Part shown: one piece after another, positions 35,107-44,269 of the stretch
Position numbering within the stretch: the first letter of the stretch is position 1
Layout: each line of letters opens with the position of its first letter
From: Mesotaenium endlicherianum
Lineage: Eukaryota; Streptophyta; Zygnematophyceae; Zygnematales; Mesotaeniaceae
Length of the DNA: 64,000 bases
Direction: 5' to 3'
NCBI GenBank assembly: GCA_009602735.1
Contig: WELA01006381.1
Location: forward strand, 1 to 64,000
Position numbers and translations under genes: made by a program
Notes under the pieces: model-generated
Seen by the model: only the letters and a program-made list of their open reading frames with translations
The model's database searches: none
What the model was told of the DNA's origin: nothing

Positions 35107-36796
35107 GTTCTGCAGCCACTGCTCAACATCAGCGAGAAACTTGATCAGGTTGTACTTTTGTTTCTCTCAGACTCATAGTCCTGAGGTGGTTTTGGCTTAG
35201 GCTTACTCGTCCCTCTGCCACCACCACCAGTGATTTAAGAACCCAGTTGGACACGCAGCAATGCCATCATGATCCTTTTGTCCTCCTGTTGGGACTGATA
35301 CATGTCCGCCATTTACGATTGCATTTGCACAATGCTCCCAGATCTACATTCTGAGGTGGTAGCCCAGCAAACGCAGCAATAGCAACATTAGCTTGAATAG
35401 TAACAGCTTCGACATTCCCGATTACTGGCGCTCCGGCTATACCAATTGCACTCAGTTGTCTGCAAATCTGAGGAAGAGGTATAACAGTAATGTAAGGTTA
35501 TGAAAGTGTAGTTTGTTTCTTTCTAGTATTTTATATGCATAGAGTGTGATTTTAGGAGAACTTTGGCCTTAATTGAAAGTCATTTGGACAAGTATTTAGA
35601 TAGTTATGAATATTGGAAGTTTTTAGTGAGTTTTTAATGTCACATATTCTATTTAGTGACAAGGATAGGTCCGGTGACGAAAATTTCGGTTGGAGTCTAG
35701 GAAGTAGAACATTGAAATATGAGGGTTCCAAAAAGTACGTACAATTACGTAGAGTGCCAAAGTGATCGTGGAATTTCTAGAAACTCCGTGAGGAGTTAGT
35801 GGATTGTGTAGTAGAATATTCTAGAGTGTGATTGTGTGCGTGTGAGTGTGCTAGCTTGTCCAACTAGGCAAGGTCACCTGCATGGAAGGTTCTGGAGGTA
35901 CTTTGCTAGAGAGGACACTTAGAGTTAAAGGATGAAATGGGAAGCACAAGGAAGTAGAGGGGGCCTAGTCTAGTCTAACCTTCTTATCTTGTACACGACT
36001 TTTCATAATAAAGTGAGTTCTTTTCCACTCCTCTCTGATGTAGCCCTCTAACTCTTGCAAGGGTGGCATACCACCAGGCCACTCCACCTTGTGTATGCAA
36101 CTAGGAAAGGTCCTCGTGCACGCTTCCACTCGCGGGTGAGGGTGCGTGAGTGTGTATGGGCGCACTCCCCGCACCCTTCCCCCTTTCAAGTAGGCACAGC
36201 AGGAGGTTGGTTTCGAAAATTGGCCCTCTCTGCCATGTGCTCTTCCACCGTCCTTCCGCCAGGGGCCCTCTTGTTTTCTGCTTCTTCTACCTCCTTGGCT
36301 GAACGCTCATGCTCAGCAAGCTGAGCTGCTACTCTCGTTTCCAAATGCCGAACTCGAGAGCAATACCTAGCATATGTACCTGGAATGAGTTTACTGTTCA
36401 ACGGCAAGTGCGATGGCACCACCTACCCGGGAGTTAACCACGTTAGTAGGGCCTCGGCTAACCAAATCCACAGCCATCTCTCATCATTCCAAATCGCCAT
36501 CCACCTAAGGGGTGTCATCTGGCCACTCGTCTAGCACACCACACTTACATGCATAACTATAGGCTGTTCGCTGCTATCGAGTACGACAGTCAGCTGGCTG
36601 TCAAAGAATGTGTCAGCTAGGTGACCTAAGTCAACACGCTGACCTAATTGATTTCAGCCTGCTGCTCCCGGGTGAGTTCATTAAAATAAGTACTAGAAAT
36701 CCAGCACACTTAATATTAAGTAAAGTTCAGCAGGCTGAACATATTTAAGTATTGTATTTAAATGAAAATATATCTTCTCAATATACTGATACATTA
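35107..36796 (-). mobile_element. Older relative of E3/E5: gag and LTR relic holding a solo LTR
   Basis: 35,107-35,490 matches E3 gag near 33,610-34,000, and the gag match resumes at 36,189-36,345 after a solo LTR. From about 36,346 to 36,796 it matches the LTR of the E3/E5 family, ending GATACATTACA. The relic is interrupted on the left by the E3 LTR. It is more diverged than E3 or E5, so it is older. Confidence 0.75.
35491..36188 (+). repeat. Solo LTR (698 bp), distant relative of the E2/E6 LTR
   Basis: It starts TGTAAGGTTATGAAAG and ends CCGCACCCTTCCCCCTTTCA, with flanks AGTAA and AGTAG that look like a slightly diverged target duplication. The gag relic continues on both sides. The TGTAAGGT...CCTTTCA ends recall the LTR at 10,553-11,256, but the middle is diverged. 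Confidence 0.75.
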
Positions 36797-36804
36797 CAAT
36801 AACT

Positions 36805-36965
36805 CAAATGGACCAAAGCAAGGTGCGTAGAATATGCTATGTACGTGTCTCTCAATACTGGAGCTCACCTTGGGGAATTCTACTTAGATATCGCCTCAAA
36901 AGTGAAGTCGGAACTTATGGAAGCTTCCTCTAGGAGTAGGTGATGCAATCACCAAATTATAGACT
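36805..36965 (+). repeat. Dispersed repeat, copy 2
   Basis: Matches 26,275-26,430 in the same orientation (CAAAGCAAGGTGCGTAGAAT..., GAAGCTTCCTCTAGGAGTAGG). No protein or LTR ending is recognised. Confidence 0.7.
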
Positions 36966-36984
36966 CAATTGCTAGCTTAATTTA

Positions 36985-37440
36985 AGTCGCGTCACTCAGC
37001 ATGCATGGAAGCCTCGTGACTGTTGCGCGTAATTGCTTAGCGTTTCGATCAGTATCCACTCGATAGGGTAGCCGAGCCCATGTCTCCCAGCGTGGCAGTC
37101 GTGCCAGTGGGCCATGGCTGAGTTGGCTTGCCTTCTCAGCGTGCCTTAATTTGGCAGCAACTGTTCCGTTAATCCTGCCTGCCTTCGTAGCTGCTGTCGC
37201 AGACCGTTTGCAGGTCCTGGGTGGCTCAACCTTGCAACTGACCTGTCTGTCCATCCCACCCATCACTAAAAGCCGTTTTTGACCTATCACAGTCGTCGCT
37301 CACGTGCAGCTGACATTGACTTTCGCTGACCTTGTATATGTCAGCAGTTTGCTTGGTTGGTGAGTCAACGTGATTTGTCCGTACATGTAGCAGCCGTGAC
37401 TTGCGCCACGCGTGTTGCGCCGTCCAATTGGTAGTTATCA
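36985..37440 (-). repeat. Relic of the DNMT-element LTR
   Basis: TCACTCAGCATGCATG, CTCGTGACTGTTGCGCG, GGTGAGTCAACG and TTGCGCCACGCGTG match the repeats around 39,090, 53,720 and 54,100 and the relics at 12,440-13,540. The copy is old. Confidence 0.6.
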
Positions 37441-38294
37441 CGGAAGAATGTTTCGATGCCGTTCAACATTGCTGCATGCTCTGTCCACTCCAAGGGGCCG
37501 GTTTAGAGTGGGCACTCGCGACGAAGTTCTATTCCGATCATTGCGCTATTCCGATTATGGCGCAATTATGAAACTCAATAGTAAAACCATTTATTCAAAT
37601 GCAAAAAGAACAAAATTTCAACTTGTGGTTCACAGTGAGCAACGTCCCTACTATTCATCGTCAAATTCCTCTATCATAAGGGTTGCAATTTGCATCTTCT
37701 CTTTTTAGCGGGGGGATGGGTCACACCCAGGCAAGTGTTTCATATTTGGCGACAAATTACGCAACGAGTACAATAGAAAGGCTTGACGAGTCGATTTTGA
37801 CGTGTACGCCAAGGTACTTGGTCTGGCCGATGACTCTGGAATAGAAAGATAGCATGTGTGTTTCGATTCCAAAAAACGCAATTGACCTCTGGAGCACAAG
37901 TGCGTTTTGAATTATGGTGATCACTTTTGCCCACATCGAATTTCAAATGTCAAACAATTGGATGGCAAGCAACCCGCCAAAAGCCACTGTACACCAAAAA
38001 AATTGGCCATTGTTCAAACAGCAACGACGCGTTTTACCGGCCGAGTACACTCGGGTACAGTCAAATAGGATAGTAGCGCTGATTTGTGCCCACTGTAAAG
38101 GTCTGTTTACAGTCCACATGCACAAATGTTTGACGACGGCGATTGCGGTCCCTAGGCTCCTGAACTTGCACCATGCAACCATGACCGACACTCATAGCAA
38201 TGTTCTCCTTCACCCAGCTCTCACCATCTGCTTATCCTAAGACTAAGCAGAAAATTTTAAAAGTACTTGCCTTGCCTTAATTCCTCTTATAAAA
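37441..38294. other. No recognised feature
   Basis: About 850 bases without a recognised domain, LTR ending or RNA gene. Short open stretches on both strands show no motif. Confidence 0.3.
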
Positions 38295-39310
38295 ACGGAA
38301 GTCACTTACTTCCACATAGGCTCTATGCCTTAAGGTTCTTGGGTTCACAGGCGAACAAATTGTAGTTTGCAGAAATCACACTCTAAGCAGCTTGACATAC
38401 AACGTCAGATTCAGAGAAAATTCAGAGAAAATTGCCCTTCAGGCTTTCGCTTAACTTTCACAAAGTCACAGCTTACAAAACTCCTGAAACTACACGTCTA
38501 TGCTGGCCTGGGTCAAGCTCTTCACTTAACACCGCGCCTTAATAGTTCTTCACTGCCAGGCTAGGCTCACTCAGTTCTTCACTGAAAGCTTTATCTGCCA
38601 ATACTACCCTCTCTCTTCGAGATGCGAATGCGACTTCTGAGAACTTGGAAACTAACACACAACTCACCATTTTAAGGCTGCTTCACACACACTTGTGGCG
38701 TTCGGCCAAATCTGTGCTAATCTCCTAGCAGATTCTATTCTACAGTTCTCCTACTTCCAACAGTGAGATTCCCTCATGGGAACTCCTACAATCCTAACTT
38801 ATCTATGATACACTGAGAAGAATCTTCAGCGTCGGCAGAAGCGTGGGGCCTCGGCTCTCCAATGGCCTTGGGAACTCCTTCTTCTTCTTTGCGCCCTTCT
38901 TCTCCTTCCTTCTGCTCCTTCTGCTCCTCATGCTTCTTGGCAAAAGTGCGTGAGAGTGAATGACATGTCTCAGGCAAGATTCGTGCCTTTCGTAGGCACC
39001 ACACAGCGTCATCTTTCGAGAATGTCGTGCTTAGTCACAAAGCTTAGCTGCATGTCGCTGCTGCCTAGCCATGCTCAACTCAAACTTGTAGTCACTCAGC
39101 ATGCATGCACACCTCGTGACTGTCGCGCGTGGCTGCTTAGCTTCTCAACTGGCAGTCACGCCTAATTGGCTCATGGCTAAGAACTCCTGAGCGGCGTGTA
39201 CAAGCAAATGCTACTTGCTCAAGATTCCCAACCGGGCGGCCGTAACCTATCTTGGCATTGCGGCCATGACCTGGCTTAATCTACCAGTTACACAGTACCT
39301 GACTTAGTAC
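38295..39310 (-). repeat. D1 3' LTR-like repeat (partial)
   Basis: It matches 52,977-53,940 along its length (ACTTCCACATAGG, GCTTGACAT.CAACGTCAGATTCAGAGAAAA-type blocks). On the - strand it begins abruptly within the integrase domain, and the matching right copy continues ~270 bases further, so the LTR is longer than this. Canonical TG...CA ends were not identified. Confidence 0.7.
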
Positions 39311-39660
39311 CTAAACCAGCCATGGCAGGGCCAGATCCCAGTCACGCTTGTCATGCTCATGGCAAAACTTGCGCAAAGAAGACTTAATGGTTTGCACCAT
39401 CCTTTCTGCCACACCATCTGCTTGCGGATGATCTCTAGACGTAGTGCGGTGATCGATGAAGCATTTATCCAAGTGTTTCTGAAAAGACCCTTGGAACTCA
39501 GACCCTTGGTCTGTCAGCACTTCTGCTGGAGCTCCATGACGCATAATCACACCATTGAGAAGTGCTTCCGCGGTCCCTAGACTCTCCTTAGCAGTCAGTG
39601 GCACGACCTCTATCCACTTAGAGAAATGCTCAATCATGACCATGATATACTTGTTACCTC
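39311..39660 (-). pseudogene. D1 integrase core
   Basis: Motifs MVMIEHFSKWIEVVPLTAKE, LTDQGSEFQ, SRDHPQADGVAERMVQTIKS and WDLALPWL mark the DDE integrase core of a Ty3-type element. The same sequence starts at about 63,900 in D2. It is less like the integrases of E1, E2, E3 and E5, so D1/D2 form a separate Ty3 lineage. Confidence 0.85.
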
Positions 39661-39689
39661 GCGCGAGCTACTTTCTCTTCCTTGAGTTA

Positions 39690-40330
39690 AGGGGCGTCTG
39701 CTTCCAGCAACTGCTCCATGATTTGCCTGGTGATCGACTCAGCTGTGCTGCCAACTGTGTCTTGTGGTTGCCCTTTGGCCTCTGGCTTTGGGCTCATCAG
39801 AACAGGTGTGGCGGGCAATCTCTCGATCGTCTCCTTCCTTCGTTGTTCAAAGATTACCTCCAGGCAAATGGTCTTTCCAGACCCTCCAGAATTTCCTAAA
39901 TGTTAACTGCATTCTTCGGCCCATTCGCCAATATTGCACTAACGTTCTTCATATCTTGACGTTGCCGCGTCTGGAGATGGGCCTCCGAAGACCTGGTCTT
40001 GGGCCATGTTCTGTAACTCAGAAGTGGTCTCTTCCTCCCCTACCGGCATCCTCACAAATATTTGGCTGGAGCGTTCTGCAGATGATGGGATCTCCTGTGA
40101 TTCGCTTGCTGCAGCGCTCGCCAAAGGGTTTGCTTCACCAGTTGCCTGGTCTTCCATGGCTACGTCTTCTTGCAGCCTTCGCAGCTCTCTTTCCAGAGGG
40201 TCGTGTAGAGCCGCCGTCCGATTGTCAACTCGCGCAAGTAGGTCTTGACACCTGGTCAGCTCCGCCACTCTGGTTTCTCTGAGTGCTTCACCTTGGTCAG
40301 TCTCAGCTGCGTCCCTTTCAACACCATATT
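39690..40330 (-). pseudogene. D1 linker after the methyltransferase
   Basis: A polar segment containing LTRCQDLL, DNRTAALHDPLERELRRLQE and SAERSSQIF, which corresponds to 60,020-60,600 in D2. No known domain is recognised; the leucine/arginine/glutamate pattern suggests a helical stretch. Confidence 0.6.
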
Positions 40331-40928
40331 ATTCTTGTCGCTGATGCGCTTCCCTGATAGCTCTTTGATCAGAGGTTGGCACCACATGGACTCCAATTGT
40401 TACTGGTCTCGGCCTGGGCATAGGCTTGTCAGAGAATGTCATCTGCTGCCAAGTCATAATTGTCTCCACCAACCACGTCATGGAGTGATGCCCAATCATA
40501 TTGCCGAATATCTTCCCAGCGTCGTCCTGTCCCACCATCGCAACAATTTCTTGTGCAATGGAGTGGGGTACCCCCAGGCACCTTCCCTTCTCTTCAGCTA
40601 TCGGCTCTCTCCCCTGAGCTTCTCTGTCGTGCGCATTCTTGACCATTCCTGGTCCTCCATTCACGAAAGCGCGTGATCGTGGGTATGCTGTGAAGGTGGG
40701 CAGCACCACCCTTGGCCGGCCTGGCTCGTTGACGACGTACTGTGGGTAGGAATCCCTCCTGATCACTGGCTTGGTTTCCACTATCAGTGCTTCTCCCACA
40801 GATACTGCTGTTGGTGAGCGCCGCGTAATCTCCTCCATCTCCCTCAGGATTTCAATGGACATGCCGTTGGTCCAGAATAGTCTGGCCCGAAGTGAGAGTC
40901 CTCCGTGCCTGGCGTCGTTGATCAATAC
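40331..40928 (-). pseudogene. D1 DNA methyltransferase, C-terminal half (motifs VIII-X)
   Basis: The - strand translation shows NDARHGGLSLRARLFWTNG, which resembles the DNMT3-type block around motif VIII (vDA...R.RyFWgN). RVVLPTFTAYPRSRAFVNG then resembles motif IX (LPT...T...S+a), and KGRCLGVPHS with GNMIGHHSMTWLVETI resembles the motif X region (GFP ... GN....v...l). The same blocks recur at 59,345-59,860 in D2. A C5 methyltransferase transfers a methyl group from S-adenosylmethionine to cytosine. The subfamily call (closest to DNMT3/DRM) is by eye. Confidence 0.75.
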
Positions 40929-40933
40929 ATGAT
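40929..40933. other. E5 target-site duplication, left copy
   Basis: ATGAT directly before the E5 LTR, repeated at 49,765-49,769. Confidence 0.9.
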
Positions 40934-41666
40934 TGAAATGAATCGACTGACCAAATAGACGATTAACAATTAATAAAGATCTTTATATCAGCAAGTAATC
41001 TTTATGGTATTTTCCGTTAACTGTTTTAACGGCAAAGGACAACACACTAGCAGTGAATAATACTCGTCAGTCAAATGAGAGTAAACTAGCATCACTAATG
41101 CAAATCAGTAAACTCATACATAAGCAAGGTTAGAAGACAGTGCGTATCAATGGCTTCTCGCCTTGGATTCAGATCTCTCTCAGTCAGCTGTACAAGAGAG
41201 TTGGCCTCGTTTTCGAATGCCGAACTCGAGAGCAATGCCTAGCATATGTACATGGAATGAGTTTACTGTTCAACGGTCAGTGCGATGGCACCGCCTACCC
41301 GGGAGTTAACCACGTTGGTAGGACCTCGGTTAACCAAATCCACCGCCATCTCCCATCATCCCGAATCGCCATCCATCATAGGGATGTCATCTGGCCATTC
41401 ATCTAGCATACCACACTTGAATGCATATCGAGGCAGTTCGCTGCTACCGAGTACAAAAGTCAGCTGGCTGTCAAAGAATGTGTCAGCAAGCTGACTTAAG
41501 GTGACCTCAGCCTGCTACTTCCGGCCGAGTCATTAAACTGATATTAANAGTGATATTAAATATCAAGGCCAGCAGAGTGATCATTAACTAGAGTTCAGCA
41601 GGCTGAACTCATATAACTATATTACTTAAATGAATATTATGTCAACCAATATACTGATTCATTACA
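40934..41666 (-). repeat. E5 3' LTR (733 bp)
   Basis: Runs TGAAATGAATCGACTG to CTGATTCATTACA. It contains the near-palindrome GTTCAGCAGGCTGAAC at about 41,586-41,601, which is present in the other LTRs of the family as well. The unknown base at 41,548 lies between two GATATTAA repeats and looks like an assembly seam. Confidence 0.92.
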
Positions 41667-41682
41667 ATCCCTCCAACTTATC
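41667..41682 (-). other. E5 polypurine tract
   Basis: The - strand reads TAAGTTGGAGGGAT directly before the 3' LTR, the usual place of the plus-strand priming site. The core AAGTTGGAGGG occurs again at 43,623-43,633 and 43,683-43,693. Confidence 0.75.
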
Positions 41683-41751
41683 ATGTTGTCGCCTCGACAA
41701 CACTAACACTAATAACAGCGTGCTGTCCCTCTTATCCCCAGCCTGCTGCCC

Positions 41752-43428
41752 TTAGGAGGAAGATATCCCTAAGGCCCTATACTCAGGGGAGCCAGACCTC
41801 CTCCTGTCTTGGGGTCTTCTGAAGCCTGTCAGAGAAGGAGGTTCCGTGTAAGGACCCGGCGGAGAACGCAGTAACTGGGCTGTTTCCTCCTGCACAGTCT
41901 GAGACTGAAGGGAGGCAGCCTTCTCCTGGGCAGCTTTCAAACTGACAGGTACGTATACCGGCATCCCAGAAGGATGTTGCATGACATGAGCCAAGGGTAC
42001 ATGCCCTCTCTGCGAGGGAGATGCTGGCAGGCCTCTGGCTATCTCCCGAGCAGCCCTCCTGTCTGCCCTGTCTGACTGGGTCTCCTTGCCTGGAGATGGG
42101 CTGTGTCCTCTGGCAGTTCCCAGCCAAGTGATATCCTCCTCTTGAGCGAGTTGCTGCACGGCCAACCCCGTCTTCTCCCTTACAGGGGATGTGGCAGGTG
42201 TCAGGATCACGGCGGGGCTAGTGTCCTCCTCCTCGCCTTCCTCCTCGTCTTCCTCTGACTCCTCCTCCTCGCCGTCCCCGAGTTCCTCTGAGACTTCTGG
42301 GGTCTCCTCTGTCAGCTGCTCCAGCTCTTTCCGAGAAAAAGAATATCCTACTGACCTTTCCCTTTTGGGTGCTGGTGGGGGCTGCTGAGTCCGGACCGCA
42401 TAGAGGTCCTTTTCCCCCTGCTTACTTGCCCATTTGGCATAAGCGTGCTTCCCTTTGGAGAATGACTCTCGGGCCCTGCTTCTGTCCCCCTGCATCTCTT
42501 GGCTCATGCAGTCTCTGACTCCATCCAATCTTGGATCCCAAGCCGCAATGTGAGGGGGCAATACTATGTTCCCGTTTAAGTCTGTCAGGAAATCCTCATC
42601 CGCCGCCCTGTCATTCTGCTGGTCCCTCATGTTGATGGTCATCCACCGCCAATCAGTGGGCTTTTGGAAGAAGGCAGCGTCTGTCTTTCTGAGAGTACAA
42701 GGGTACCAGTGCCCTGCAAAGTCCAGCTGACTGGTTTCTCTGGCCAAGAATTCCCAGCTCCTCCTCTCCACCTCATTGTACATGGCCTTGAACCTGTTGT
42801 GGGGTGTTGAGTCCTTGAAGCTGTCCGCGTCCATGGGGATCATCCTGATGACCCTATCTGCCCCCCAGATACCAGGAATCGAGACAGCTCCTGCTTCGTT
42901 CACCTGGGCCATTGCCTTGGCCTCTCCGATGGTATATCCTACCATCCTGGCGTAATCGTGGTAGAGGAGGAGCCCTGTGCCGACCTCTATATACTTGTCA
43001 AAGTTTTCGGATGTCTCCCCTTCCTTCTGGAGGATTTCCTTCTGCGACTCACTGCGACTTTTCTGGGCATACTTGAAGGCCTCCTCCAGTAGATCAAAAC
43101 CCTTGCCCAGCACCGTGTAGCGGTAGCTGCTGATTCTCCTCTGTTCTTCTTCTTCAGCCTGCTGCTTCCGCTTCTCCTCAGCTTGCCTCTCCTCCTCTGC
43201 TTTCTTGGCCTCCTCTGCAGCTTTTCTGTCCATTTCTTCCTGCCTCAGTCTGGCCTGTTCCTCCTCCTCCTTCTTCTTCTGTGCCTCCCGCTGTTGTTGG
43301 AGTCGTTGTGATTCCCGAGCGGAGATGGAAGATGATTCGATGTCTCCACGGAATTGCAAGTATTTTGCATGTGCCTCTTCCGCCCTTCTCTTCCTCTTGA
43401 GCTCCGACTTTTGAGTCATCCTGCTCAA
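41752..43428 (-). CDS. E5 extra reading frame, 558 codons, function unknown
   Basis: An uninterrupted frame in the sense direction, between the chromodomain and the polypurine tract, the place where env sits in some LTR elements. Residues 8-98 are a strongly charged coiled-coil-like region (KKKEEEEQARLRQEEMDRKA). Residues ~100-330 look globular with many aromatics (LLLYHDYARMVGYTIGEAKA; DFAGHWYPCTLRKTDAAFF; DWRWMTINM). A run of acidic residues lies at about 385-415, and the C-terminus is Ser/Pro/Gln-rich. No signal peptide, membrane segment, protease or nucleic-acid-binding motif is seen, so it does not look like an envelope protein. Codon use and intact length suggest it was under selection until recently. 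It may be a captured host gene or an element-specific accessory protein. An internal promoter or splicing would be needed for expression; neither is identified. Confidence 0.7.
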   Translation of the reverse strand: MSRMTQKSELKRKRRAEEAHAKYLQFRGDIESSSISARESQRLQQQREAQKKKEEEEQARLRQEEMDRKAAEEAKKAEEERQAEEKRKQQAEEEEQRRISSYRYTVLGKGFDLLEEAFKYAQKSRSESQKEILQKEGETSENFDKYIEVGTGLLLYHDYARMVGYTIGEAKAMAQVNEAGAVSIPGIWGADRVIRMIPMDADSFKDSTPHNRFKAMYNEVERRSWEFLARETSQLDFAGHWYPCTLRKTDAAFFQKPTDWRWMTINMRDQQNDRAADEDFLTDLNGNIVLPPHIAAWDPRLDGVRDCMSQEMQGDRSRARESFSKGKHAYAKWASKQGEKDLYAVRTQQPPPAPKRERSVGYSFSRKELEQLTEETPEVSEELGDGEEEESEEDEEEGEEEDTSPAVILTPATSPVREKTGLAVQQLAQEEDITWLGTARGHSPSPGKETQSDRADRRAAREIARGLPASPSQRGHVPLAHVMQHPSGMPVYVPVSLKAAQEKAASLQSQTVQEETAQLLRSPPGPYTEPPSLTGFRRPQDRRRSGSPEYRALGISSS

Positions 43429-43850
43429 TCATAAACACAATGCAGTTAGAAAAGTCATGATATTTTGCCGCTACTGAGTGCCGTTGATGAAGAGGAACGC
43501 GATCGGGAGAGTTCCTAGGGTGGAATACCTGGTGTGAGTGAATATAAGGGAAAATTGAGTTGGGGAGCAAGTGAGTGTGAGCGCAGGTTGAGTGTGTAAT
43601 ATGGTGATCAGAGAATACCACTCCCTCCAACTTAATTTTAAAGGTGGGCTGCCTGTCACAACTGTCACTAACTGTTGCATGTCCCTCCAACTTATATGGA
43701 GACAAGACCTCCTGTCACCTTCCCGTGTCAACTGAAATGACTGTTAAGGAGGTGCCCCAGCCGCCCGAAGGTGGAACCGTTTCAACGCCCCTTTGGCATT
43801 GGTCAGCTGATCTTTAAATTCCCAAGTGTCCCCAGAGGCATCGTAACCCT
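43429..43850 (-). other. E5 region between chromodomain and extra frame
   Basis: No coding motif. It holds two extra copies of the polypurine-like core AAGTTGGAGGG (- strand) about 60 bases apart, and could carry a promoter or leader for the extra frame. That is inference only. Confidence 0.4.
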
Positions 43851-44180
43851 TTCATCGGATGAGGTACTTCATGACATATTTAGACGATCGACGGACCGAG
43901 CGAGCGTCTAAAATCTCATCGACCTCATATTCCTCAGGATCGTCGTCCCGGACAGCAAGGACCGGTCCCAGTTGGACAGGCAACCGACCTGTGAACAGTG
44001 TATCACCTTTGATGTATGGTTCCAGGAAGGAGACATTAAAGACCGGGTGACCCTTGTAGTCAGCTGACATGTTCAGTTTGTAAGCATTCTGACCGACNGT
44101 AAGCATTCTGATCGACCCGACGTACCACCGAATATGGACCGACCCAAACAGGGCCAAACTTTTTCTTGACCACACCAGGG
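43760..44180 (-). pseudogene. E5 integrase C-terminus and chromodomain
   Basis: VGQNAYKLNMSADYKGHPVFNVSFLEPYI-type text (integrase C-terminal, cited here in part), then EEYEVDEILDARSVRR and KYVMKYLIR, the beginning of a chromodomain; a matching second half (KGYDASGDTWE) follows. The unknown base at 44,098 lies between two copies of GTAAGCATTCTGA and looks like an assembly seam. Confidence 0.82.
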
Positions 44181-44269
44181 AGGTACAGGTGCTGAAAATG
44201 CAGTTTGACTAAATCGCCCTTAGAAAATGCCAGCTCCCGACGGTGTTGATTAGCGTATTTTTGTTGGTT

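Noticed and set aside
38786-39012. Lys/Glu-rich short frames on the - strand
   Set aside because: They lie within the D1 LTR-like repeat, are only partly kept in the other copy, and arise from a CTT/CTC repeat.
42191-42388. Serine-rich + strand open stretch
   Set aside because: It is the antisense of the acidic run in the E5 extra frame; the serine repeats come from the Glu/Asp codons on the other strand.
41752-43428. The E5 extra frame as an envelope gene
   Set aside because: No signal peptide, transmembrane segment, furin-like site or fusion peptide is visible, so position alone does not justify the call.
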